DNA from: JBLMZH01 sp050258715
GTDB lineage: Bacteria > Patescibacteriota > Doudnabacteria > UBA920 > O2-02-FULL-48-8
Direction of reading: 5' to 3'
DNA: 20,308 bases
NCBI GenBank assembly: GCA_050258715.1
Contig: JBLMZH010000032.1
Location: 1-20,308, forward strand
The position numbers were made by a program, and so were the translations under genes. Positions within the stretch are counted from its first letter, which is position 1, and every line of letters begins with the position of its first letter. Under the pieces are notes generated by a model. That model saw only the letters and a list, made by a program, of their open reading frames with translations, was not told where the DNA came from and did no database searches. Positions 7,274-13,535 of this stretch are shown piece by piece.

Positions 7274-8061
7274 AGAAACTGATCGTGGCCAACTGGAAAA
7301 TGAACCCTGATTCGCTCGAGCACGCGCGGCAAATTTTTATGAGTGTTGAGCACCGGATGCATTTTTTTCAGGACAAAACCGAGGTGGCGATTTGTCCGCC
7401 GGCCGTATATTTGGCTCCGATGTCGCACTACGGGCATTACGTCAAACTGGGAGCGCAAAACATTCATTGGGAAGAAAAAGGGGCGTATACCGGCGAAATT
7501 TCGGTCATTCAAGTCAAACAGTGGGGAGTTTCGTTTGCAATCCTAGGGCATTCAGAACGCCGGATGTATTTTTCCGAGAACGACCTCATGGTCAGGCTTA
7601 AGGCGCAATTATGCCTGGAGAACGACATCACGCCGATCGTCTGCCTGGGCGGCGACCCGAAAGCGCAAAAGGACGGAATGAAGCGCATCGTTACCAAGCA
7701 GTTCAAGGCGGCGACGAAGGACCTCGACAAAAAGCTGATCGAGCGGATGATCTTTGTTTACGAGCCGACCTGGGCGATTTCTTCCAACAAAAATGCGGAA
7801 CCCGCCACGGGCGAGCATGCGGTTGAAATGATCAGCCACATTAGGAATATGGTTGCAGAAATCGTGGGGGTTGCCCGCGCCGGCATCATGCCCATGCTTT
7901 ATGGCGGCTCAGTCAACAAGGATAACGTCCACGAGTTCGCCAAGCATCCGACCATCGACGGGGCCTTGGTCGGGGCGGCGAGCCTCAACGGCGATAATTT
8001 TTTGGCAGTCGTCAAGGAATTCCACCGGGAATCGATCCATAAATTTGAATCCAGTAATTGA
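7270..8061 (+). CDS. tpiA: Triosephosphate isomerase
   Basis: The 263-residue TIM-barrel enzyme interconverts dihydroxyacetone phosphate and glyceraldehyde 3-phosphate. The catalytic residues are Lys10 (ANWKMN), His94 (GHSERR) and Glu165 (YEPTW), and the phosphate-binding YGGSV is present near the C-terminus. Loop 6, normally P-V-W-A-I-G-T-G-K, reads PTWAISSNKNAEPAT, so the mobile lid is changed and slightly longer. A Shine-Dalgarno AAGGAG (7256-7261) precedes the ATG by 8 bases inside the galT-like gene, and the two genes overlap by 4 bases. rpiB follows after 10 bases. The identity is secure; the effect of the loop change is unknown. Confidence 0.96.
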   Translation: MKKLIVANWKMNPDSLEHARQIFMSVEHRMHFFQDKTEVAICPPAVYLAPMSHYGHYVKLGAQNIHWEEKGAYTGEISVIQVKQWGVSFAILGHSERRMYFSENDLMVRLKAQLCLENDITPIVCLGGDPKAQKDGMKRIVTKQFKAATKDLDKKLIERMIFVYEPTWAISSNKNAEPATGEHAVEMISHIRNMVAEIVGVARAGIMPMLYGGSVNKDNVHEFAKHPTIDGALVGAASLNGDNFLAVVKEFHRESIHKFESSN

Positions 8062-8071
8062 AAGAAAAAAA

Positions 8072-8521
8072 ATGAAAGTTTATTTGGCGGCCGATCACGG
8101 AGGGTACAAATTAAAAGAAGAGGTCAAAAAGTGGCTCAAGGAATGGCGCTACAGTTTTGATGACTTCGGGCCTGATCATTTCGATTCCAAGGACGATTAT
8201 CCTGATTTTGCCTGGCCCGCCGCGGTCAGGATCGGGCGCGAGCCGAGGGCAAAGGGAATTTTTGTCTGCCGCTCAGGGCAAGGCATGTGCATCGTGGCCA
8301 ACAAGGCCAAAGGGGCGAGAGCTGCAGTCTGCTGGAATCAGAATGCCGCGCATTTCGCGCGCAATGACGACGACGCAAACATTCTGTGCTTGCCCGGCGA
8401 TTATGTGACTTTGGACAACGCCAAGAAGATCGTCCATACGTTTCTGACCACGGATTTTGAAAAGCACGCGCGCTTTGAAAGAAGGGTCGGCAAGGTCAAG
8501 AAGATCGACATAAACCTATAA
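8072..8521 (+). CDS. rpiB: RpiB/LacA/LacB-family sugar-phosphate isomerase
   Basis: The 149-residue product matches ribose-5-phosphate isomerase B, which interconverts ribose 5-phosphate and ribulose 5-phosphate. It has AADHGG (Asp8, His9), DYPDFA, the catalytic Cys66 in FVCRSGQGM, ANKAKGARAAVC, and DANIL. The ATG at 8072 matches the family N-terminus; an in-frame extension inside tpiA is rejected. The active-site loop reads C-R-S-G where E. coli has C-G-T-G, and the position of E. coli His99, found in R-Q-H-N-D, is Asp99 in RNDDD. The gene sits between tpiA and rpe, which supports a pentose phosphate role. A different aldose-ketose phosphate substrate is possible. Confidence 0.9.
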   Translation: MKVYLAADHGGYKLKEEVKKWLKEWRYSFDDFGPDHFDSKDDYPDFAWPAAVRIGREPRAKGIFVCRSGQGMCIVANKAKGARAAVCWNQNAAHFARNDDDANILCLPGDYVTLDNAKKIVHTFLTTDFEKHARFERRVGKVKKIDINL

Positions 8522-8526
8522 TTTAA

Positions 8527-8673
8527 ATGGAAAAGTTCAATACCCAAATCGAAGCCGTCGGAAAACCTCATGCCTGTTCGCCTTTATGTTTGCACCGCAT
8601 TTGGGGCTATTTGTTCATTGTGATTATCTTCAGCCTGGTCATCTACCTTATTTATTTTTGGCAATACCAATGA
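8527..8673 (+). CDS. Small single-helix membrane protein (48 aa)
   Basis: I do not recognise this gene. The 48-codon frame begins with ATG 5 bases after rpiB and its TGA overlaps the rpe ATG in an ATGA junction (8670-8673). The overlap with an intact gene start, and codon use like its neighbours, argue that it is real. The product has a polar N-terminus, a short cluster His15-Cys17-Cys21-His23 (HACSPLCLH) and a transmembrane helix at about 26-44 ending in aromatic residues. The Cys/His cluster beside the membrane could bind a metal or form a disulfide; this is inference. Translation is probably needed to deliver ribosomes to rpe, which has no Shine-Dalgarno. Confidence 0.75.
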   Translation: MEKFNTQIEAVGKPHACSPLCLHRIWGYLFIVIIFSLVIYLIYFWQYQ

Positions 8674-9329
8674 CCGAGATTATTCCCGCCATCATGACCA
8701 ACGATATTTCCGATTTCCGCAAGAAGTATGCGGAACTTTTTGCCTTATCCCATTTTTTCACCAAAATCCACGTGGATTTTTCAGACGGTGATTTTGTGGA
8801 AGGGAAAACGATCGAAGTCAAACAGCTGAATTTCCTCAAATCAACTTCGACCTTGATCGCGCACCTCATGGTCAATAACCCCAAAGATTATTTTCAGGAC
8901 GTAAAAAACGCGAAGTTTAAGTTTGTCAGTTTCCACTTCGAGAGCTTTGAGCAGGAGAGCGAGATAACCGAAACGATTGCGGAGGCCAAAAAGTTTGGCC
9001 TTAAAACGGGGTTGTGTATTAATCCCGAGACCAAACTTTACGAAGCGGCCAAATTTTTGGACAAGGTGGATTTTGTGCAGCTGATGGGAGTTGTTCCGGG
9101 AGGACAAGGCCGGGCATTTGAACCATCCACGATTGATAAGATTAAGGAATTGCGGAAACTTTTAAAGAGCGGAATAATCTGCGTGGACGGCGGAATTAAA
9201 GTCGGCATCGTCAGGGATTGCGTTTTGGCCGGCGCCAATTGGCTGACCGCAGGCTCCGCAATCTGGAGATCGGACAACCAAAGGCTGGCCGTGGAAGCGC
9301 TGCGGGCGGACAGTGAAATTCAAGAATAA
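8670..9329 (+). CDS. rpe: Ribulose-phosphate 3-epimerase-like protein
   Basis: The 219-residue TIM-barrel product resembles Rpe, which interconverts ribulose 5-phosphate and xylulose 5-phosphate using a bound divalent metal. The four metal or catalytic residues are visible: His34 and Asp36 (IHVDFSDGDF), His65 (AHLMV) and Asp173 (CVDGGI). INPET, LMGVVPGGQG and LTAGSAIW match the other phosphate and substrate segments. The N-terminal Ser of the usual S-I-L-S strand is replaced (IPAIMTND). Start ATG 8670 is chosen because TEIIPAIM begins the family match. It supplies xylulose 5-phosphate for the transketolase encoded next. It is divergent, so another phosphosugar epimerase activity is possible. 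Confidence 0.88.
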   Translation: MTEIIPAIMTNDISDFRKKYAELFALSHFFTKIHVDFSDGDFVEGKTIEVKQLNFLKSTSTLIAHLMVNNPKDYFQDVKNAKFKFVSFHFESFEQESEITETIAEAKKFGLKTGLCINPETKLYEAAKFLDKVDFVQLMGVVPGGQGRAFEPSTIDKIKELRKLLKSGIICVDGGIKVGIVRDCVLAGANWLTAGSAIWRSDNQRLAVEALRADSEIQE

Positions 9330-9356
9330 TTCCGCATCATAGGATTTCGACATTTC

Positions 9357-10232
9357 ATGAAAACCGTTGAGGAGCTTGAAAAATTAGCCAACGAAATTAG
9401 GCAAGATGTCATCAAAATGTTGGTGCATGCCAAATCCGGGCACAGCGCCGGGTCTTTGGGCACGGCCGATATTTTTACCGCCTTATATTTTGCCGTACTC
9501 AATATCGATTCAAAGAATCCCCAGGATGAGAATCGCGACCGATTCGTGCTTTCCGCGGGACACATCAATCCTGTTTGGTATGCGACCCTGGCTCATGCCG
9601 GTTTCATTCCCCACAACGAACTTTTAACCTTGAGGCAGCTTGGGTCCAGGCTGCAGGGACACCCGGACCATTTGGTTTTGCCCGGGGCCGAAACAAGCTC
9701 AGGCTCGCTCGGACAGGGTTTGTCTCAGGCGGCAGGCATTGCTCTGGCCGGCAAGCTTGACGGAAAGGCCTGGCGCGTCTATTGCCTGATGTCCGATGGG
9801 GAACAGCAGGAAGGCCAGACTTGGGAAGCGGCCATGTTCTCAGGCAGTAGAAAACTTAACAACTTGACCGCGATTATTGATCGCAACAACATTCAGATTG
9901 ACGGGCACACGGAGGATGTGATGCCGATCGAACCTTTGCGCAAAAAATACGAGTCATTCAACTGGCAGGTTTTGGAAGTGGACGGCCATGATATCGAAGC
10001 GATAATTCAGGCATGTGACATGTCCCGGACAGAAGATAAGAAGCCGACCCTGATTATTTGCAAAACCATTCCAGGCAAGGGAGTTGATTATATGGAGTAT
10101 CATTACGAATGGCACGGCAGTCCGCCGGGGAGCATTGAGCCTGAAGGAGCGCCGTCGAAAAACAAGCAGGCCGAAGAGGCTTTAAGGCAGCTTCGAACTT
10201 TAGGGGGAAGAATAGATTCCGGGCATTATTAA
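9357..10232 (+). CDS. Transketolase, N-terminal (thiamine diphosphate-binding) subunit
   Basis: The 291-residue product corresponds to the first domain of transketolase. It has the KSGHSAGSLG substrate loop, the His-rich GHPDH segment, GSLGQGLSQAAGIA, and the ThDP/Mg motif from Asp147 (SDGEQQEG, Ser in place of the first Gly) to Asn177-Asn178 (DRNNIQIDG). It ends naturally about where the pyrimidine-binding domain would start, so it is a separate subunit, not a truncation. The pyrimidine domain is encoded at 10553-11530. Between them lies a 96-codon coiled-coil gene. Together they should transfer two-carbon ketol units among sugar phosphates. A weak AGGA (9341-9344) lies 12 bases before the ATG. 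Confidence 0.93.
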   Translation: MKTVEELEKLANEIRQDVIKMLVHAKSGHSAGSLGTADIFTALYFAVLNIDSKNPQDENRDRFVLSAGHINPVWYATLAHAGFIPHNELLTLRQLGSRLQGHPDHLVLPGAETSSGSLGQGLSQAAGIALAGKLDGKAWRVYCLMSDGEQQEGQTWEAAMFSGSRKLNNLTAIIDRNNIQIDGHTEDVMPIEPLRKKYESFNWQVLEVDGHDIEAIIQACDMSRTEDKKPTLIICKTIPGKGVDYMEYHYEWHGSPPGSIEPEGAPSKNKQAEEALRQLRTLGGRIDSGHY

Positions 10233-10262
10233 ATTTAAAATTAATTTTTAAGGCATAAATTT

Positions 10263-10553
10263 ATGGGTCGAGAACATATGGGAGCGGAAGAAATCCGCCC
10301 GTTGCCTGATGAAAATTACCAGGAGGAAGACGAAAGTTTGGAATACTTGAAGGGAGAATTGGAATTTTTTACCAAGCAGCTCACCAAGGCTGTTCGCGAC
10401 AACGACAAGGATTCGATCCTGGCGCTGGAAGAAGAGATCAGGGACATCCAAAACAAGCTCAATAAGGAATCTTATATCAGCGAGGTGACCGGGAACGAAA
10501 ACGTTTTCAAAAAAGACGCTGAGGAATTGCGCAATAAAAAAATGATGAGCTGA
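10263..10553 (+). CDS. Acidic coiled-coil protein between transketolase halves
   Basis: I do not recognise this 96-residue protein. It is strongly charged and mostly helical: residues about 20-70 (from EEDESLEYLKGELEFF through EEEIRDIQNKLNKE) have a heptad-like pattern of hydrophobic positions, suggesting a coiled coil, followed by a lysine-rich tail. There is no signal peptide, membrane segment or cysteine. It starts 30 bases after the N-terminal transketolase gene, and its TGA shares one base with the start of the C-terminal gene (TGATG, 10551-10555), so translation of the three is linked. A role as an assembly or linker factor for the split enzyme is inference from position only. Confidence 0.82.
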   Translation: MGREHMGAEEIRPLPDENYQEEDESLEYLKGELEFFTKQLTKAVRDNDKDSILALEEEIRDIQNKLNKESYISEVTGNENVFKKDAEELRNKKMMS

Positions 10554-11530
10554 TGAAAACACAGGCAAAGATCGCAAAAATTGCATCTACTCCGCACTTT
10601 TCAGAAATGCGAGTCGGGGTGGGCGAAGGATTGATGGAGCTCGGGAAAACGAATCCCAAGGTCATGGTTTTGACAGCGGATCTTTCCGAATCGACAAAGG
10701 TCTCGAATTTCGCCAAAGTTTACCCAAAAAGATTTGTTGAAGTCGGGGTGGCCGAGCAGAACATGATTGGAATTGCCGCCGGGTTGGCGCACGAAGGTAA
10801 AATCCCTTTTTGTGCGTCGTTTGCCGTGTTTTCGCCGGGGCGGACCTGGGAGCAGATCAGGCTTTCTGTTTGTTATTCGAAGAACAACGTTAAGATTATT
10901 GGTTCGCACGCCGGGATTTCCGCCGGCTTGGACGGCGCTACCCACCAGGGGCTGGAGGATATCGCGCTGACCCGGGTTTTGCCGAACATGAAGGTTTTGG
11001 TTCCGGCCGATGCCTTACAGGCAAAAAAAGCGATTGTGCTCGCTGCAGAAACAGAAGGTCCGGTTTATATCCGCATCAGCCGCAGCGCCTTGGCATTGTT
11101 TACGCCAGTCGAGCAGGTTTTGGAATTTGGGAAAGCCGCGATCCTTCGAAGCGGGAAGCACGCGACCATCGCCGCGGCCGGGCCGCAGTTATATTATGCG
11201 CTCCAGGCAGCCGAGGAATTGTCCAAGCAAAAGATCGAATGCGAGGTTTTGGATATGGTCTCAATCAAGCCCTTGGATGAAGCAACGCTGATTAAATCTG
11301 TGAAAAAAACCGGGTGCCTCGTTTCCGCGGAAGAGCACCAGGTCGCAGGCGGACTAGGTTCGGCAATGGCGGAAGTCTTAAGTAAAAATTTTCCAGTCCC
11401 GCAGGAGTATGTCGGCATGAACGACCATTTTTCGGAATCTGGGAAGCCAGAAGAACTTTCAGTCAAATGGGGGATGGATGGTTTTGCGATCTTACAGGCC
11501 GTCAAGATAGCGATCAAGAGAAAAAAATAA
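10553..11530 (+). CDS. Transketolase, C-terminal (pyrimidine-binding) subunit
   Basis: The 325-residue product matches the second and third domains of transketolase. Glu68 in GVAEQNMIGIAAGLA is the catalytic glutamate that activates the thiamine diphosphate aminopyrimidine. ADLSEST, SHAGISAGLDGATHQGLED and PVYIRISR are further family segments, and the C-terminal domain contains SAEEHQVAGGLGSAMAE. It begins at ATG 10553, sharing one base with the preceding coiled-coil gene. It is the last gene before a terminator. It must pair with the 9357-10232 product, because the active site lies between the two domains. 1-deoxyxylulose-5-phosphate synthase is less likely, as its two halves are normally fused. 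Confidence 0.93.
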   Translation: MKTQAKIAKIASTPHFSEMRVGVGEGLMELGKTNPKVMVLTADLSESTKVSNFAKVYPKRFVEVGVAEQNMIGIAAGLAHEGKIPFCASFAVFSPGRTWEQIRLSVCYSKNNVKIIGSHAGISAGLDGATHQGLEDIALTRVLPNMKVLVPADALQAKKAIVLAAETEGPVYIRISRSALALFTPVEQVLEFGKAAILRSGKHATIAAAGPQLYYALQAAEELSKQKIECEVLDMVSIKPLDEATLIKSVKKTGCLVSAEEHQVAGGLGSAMAEVLSKNFPVPQEYVGMNDHFSESGKPEELSVKWGMDGFAILQAVKIAIKRKK

Positions 11531-11546
11531 TTCCTAATCTTTATCG

Positions 11547-11569
11547 CCGGAATTTGTTCCGGTTTTTTT
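11547..11569 (+). terminator. Rho-independent terminator after split transketolase
   Basis: CCGGAA (11547-11552), loop TTTG, TTCCGG (11557-11562) and seven T (11563-11569). It ends the unit that begins with htrA. Confidence 0.93.
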
Positions 11570-11594
11570 ATTTAATAAAATTGGGACTTTGGAG

Positions 11595-11623
11595 GTGACA
11601 AAATTAGCCGAAAATGGTAGTCT
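11595..11623 (+). promoter_or_regulatory. Weak candidate promoter for the 11633 gene
   Basis: GTGACA (11595-11600, 5 of 6 to TTGACA) is followed 17 bases later by TAGTCT (11618-11623, a poor -10). Transcription would start near 11630, almost at the ATG. An independent promoter is expected because terminators lie on both sides of this gene, but the -10 match is weak. Confidence 0.35.
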
Positions 11624-11632
11624 ATTGTGGCC

Positions 11633-12142
11633 ATGAAAAACTTTTTATTGAAATTTTTGCCGCCGCTTCTTTTGATAGGAATCGCTGTGGTTGTCGCATT
11701 TACGGTTGCGCCCAAGAAGCCCGCCCCGGTCAAGCCCGAACTCGACAAATCAACCTGGCGGACCTATGCCGATTCGGCGGATAAATTTGAACTTAGGTAC
11801 CCTCCGTATTTCGGCCCGACAAGAAGCGGCAGCCACGTTTATTTTTCTGATAATAACAACCGGATCGTGGGAATGGAGATTGTCATTGACGGCCCCACGG
11901 ATCCTGACCCGTCCAAGTTTTCTTACCTTGGTTTTCCTCAGACCGGACAAGTGGTGGTCAACGATATAAGCTACATCGAATTTAAGGCGCCCAACGGTTT
12001 TTGCGAAGACGGCCATTGCGGCCGTCCGTTCAGCGCCTATTCAGTCAAACACAACGACAAGTTTTACACCATGGTTTTTTACGGCGATGATACCTTAAGC
12101 CCGGAAGAAAAAGTCATTTTAGGCGGTTGGACGTTCAAATAA
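11633..12142 (+). CDS. Single-pass membrane protein with small exported domain
   Basis: I do not recognise a function. The 169-residue product has one N-terminal hydrophobic helix (about 6-25), a proline- and lysine-rich linker (KKPAPVKPE) and an exported domain beginning DKFELRYPPYFG, which recalls the opening strand of the proteins at 5643-6185 and 14637-15587. Cys124 and Cys129 (FCEDGHCG) could form a disulfide. The domain ends GGWTFK. An in-frame GTG at 11627 would add two residues; ATG is preferred. It is a single-gene unit, between terminators at 11547-11569 and 12153-12184, separating the pentose phosphate genes from the lower glycolysis genes. Confidence 0.8.
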   Translation: MKNFLLKFLPPLLLIGIAVVVAFTVAPKKPAPVKPELDKSTWRTYADSADKFELRYPPYFGPTRSGSHVYFSDNNNRIVGMEIVIDGPTDPDPSKFSYLGFPQTGQVVVNDISYIEFKAPNGFCEDGHCGRPFSAYSVKHNDKFYTMVFYGDDTLSPEEKVILGGWTFK

Positions 12143-12152
12143 AGGCTCTTGC

Positions 12153-12184
12153 CCGGCGAAATCAATTGATTTCGCCGGTTTTTT
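12153..12184 (+). terminator. Rho-independent terminator with perfect 26-base palindrome
   Basis: CCGGCGAAATC (12153-12163) and its complement (12168-12178) around AATT, followed by six T (12179-12184). It begins 10 bases after the preceding stop. The upstream strand lacks a clear T run in the reverse direction, so it acts mainly for + strand transcripts. Confidence 0.95.
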
Positions 12185-12211
12185 GCGAACTCTCGGTTGA
12201 TAAGCCCAAAC

Positions 12212-12240
12212 TTTACAAACAAATAGAAAATCATTATAAT
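12212..12240 (+). promoter_or_regulatory. Near-consensus promoter for the lower glycolysis unit
   Basis: TTTACA (12212-12217, 5 of 6) and a perfect TATAAT (12235-12240) are spaced 17 bases apart. Transcription would start near 12247, only about 7 bases before the ATG at 12254. This is the best two-box promoter in the window and would drive pfkB through gpmI, as no terminator is seen until 19590. Confidence 0.85.
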
Positions 12241-12253
12241 AATCGTGACTAAA

Positions 12254-13294
12254 ATGTTCGATTTCCTAATGAAACCAAAAACAAATACCAAATACGACAT
12301 CGTTTCCGTGGGGGACACGACGATTGATGCGTTCATCGAATTGCATGAGGCCTCGGTTCACTGCGGCGTCAACCATCACGATTGCCAGTTGAGCTTAAGC
12401 TATGCCAATAAGATACCTTACGAGAGCCTGGTCATGCTGCCTGCGGGCAATTCGACGAACAATGCGGTCGGTTCGGCGCGGCTTGGGATGAAGAACGCGT
12501 TCGTGGCCGCAGTCGGAGATGATGATCGCGGCGCGACCATTATCAGGGAGCTTAAGGCCGAAGGAATCGACACTCAGTACATTAAGGTCAACAAGGGAGT
12601 TCAGACCAATTTCCATTTCGTCCTCGTTTTTCGCGGGGAGCGGACAATACTTATCAAGCATAATAAGTTCCAGTATCATTTGCCGGAGCACCTCTCGACC
12701 GACTGGATTTATTTTTCATCCATGGCCGACCACACCGAAAGTTTCCACCGGCAGTTTGCGACCTTTTTAAAGAACAATCCCAAGATCAAGCTGGCCTTTA
12801 ACCCGGGTACTTTTCAGATGCGCATGGGGACTAAAAAACTGGCCGGCATTTACAAGGCCTGCGACATTTTGTTTTTAAACCGCGAGGAAGCCCAGGACGT
12901 GACCAAGACCCAGTCCCGCGACATCGGCAAACTTTCCCGGGCCATGCACAAACTCGGAGCAAAGATTGCTGTCATAACGGACGGCCGCGACGGCTCGTAC
13001 GCTTCGGACGGCGAGAAGATTTGGTTTATGGACTGCTTCCCGGCAGCAAGGATCGAATCAACCGGAGCGGGGGACGCTTTTGGCACGGCCTTTACAGCCG
13101 CTTTGTTTTACGGCAAGGATATTCCCACAGCCATGGCTTGGGGCACGGTCAACGGCGGCAATGTGGCGTTGTTCACGGGACCGCACAAGGGATTGCAGAC
13201 CAAAGGCCAGATCGAAAATTATCTGAAGAAACATCCGAAGTTTAAGGCCAAGGAGTACGCGTCAATGTCATTAAGCAAGGTCAATGCTATTTAG
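12254..13294 (+). CDS. PfkB-family carbohydrate kinase
   Basis: The 346-residue product is a ribokinase-fold (PfkB) sugar kinase. The N-terminal signature YDIVSVGDTTIDAF, the substrate motif GNSTNNAVGSARLG (65-78) and the anion-hole/catalytic motif GAGDAFG (271-277, base Asp274) are intact. Between the first strand and GN lies a segment rich in Cys and His (His31, His36, Cys37, His41, His42, Cys44). The start is ambiguous: GTG 12245 precedes the predicted transcript start, ATG 12254 gives a leader of about 7 bases, and ATG 12269 is also possible. It heads the unit containing fba, gap, pgk and gpmI, so fructose 6-phosphate, sedoheptulose 7-phosphate or a free sugar are candidate substrates. 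The substrate cannot be read from sequence. Confidence 0.9.
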   Translation: MFDFLMKPKTNTKYDIVSVGDTTIDAFIELHEASVHCGVNHHDCQLSLSYANKIPYESLVMLPAGNSTNNAVGSARLGMKNAFVAAVGDDDRGATIIRELKAEGIDTQYIKVNKGVQTNFHFVLVFRGERTILIKHNKFQYHLPEHLSTDWIYFSSMADHTESFHRQFATFLKNNPKIKLAFNPGTFQMRMGTKKLAGIYKACDILFLNREEAQDVTKTQSRDIGKLSRAMHKLGAKIAVITDGRDGSYASDGEKIWFMDCFPAARIESTGAGDAFGTAFTAALFYGKDIPTAMAWGTVNGGNVALFTGPHKGLQTKGQIENYLKKHPKFKAKEYASMSLSKVNAI

Positions 13295-13490
13295 AAAAAA
13301 ATTGCGTTCCAGGCTGCTTATGCTTTTGGTGCTGGCGCTGGCATTCGTGGTTTGGCACGGGGTCATGTCCTCGACCAAGGACGAATTCAAGTGCCAATAC
13401 AAGCTGTTTTACGCGGTCTGCACCCCGAAAAAACAAAACGCCAAACTGCCGACTGTCATTCAGATTCTTCGGGCCGGAATCAAATTTTAG
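13284..13490 (+). CDS. Small membrane or secreted protein (68 aa)
   Basis: I do not recognise it. The product has a basic start (MLFRKKLRSR), a leucine-rich hydrophobic helix (about 10-28), and a 40-residue polar tail with Cys37 and Cys46. It could be a type II membrane protein or a signal-peptide-bearing peptide; no lipobox is visible. ATG 13284 overlaps the end of the kinase gene by 11 bases, the same arrangement as the two adk/map overlaps, which supports it as a real coupled gene. fba follows 45 bases later. With the tail outside the membrane, its two cysteines could pair. Confidence 0.7.
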   Translation: MLFRKKLRSRLLMLLVLALAFVVWHGVMSSTKDEFKCQYKLFYAVCTPKKQNAKLPTVIQILRAGIKF

Positions 13491-13535
13491 TTTCAACAAT
13501 TTTCAACCCCCAATTTTTAATTCGCAACTGATTTA

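Noticed and set aside
7853..8071. In-frame extension upstream of rpiB
   Set aside because: It overlaps tpiA in another frame; the RpiB family begins at MKVYLAADHGG (8072).
8586..8669. In-frame extension upstream of rpe
   Set aside because: It overlaps the 48-codon membrane gene; the Rpe match begins at ATG 8670 in the ATGA junction.
9357..11530. Transketolase broken by a frameshift
   Set aside because: The two parts are separated by 320 bases containing a complete gene, and each part ends and starts at a natural domain border, so this is a two-gene arrangement.
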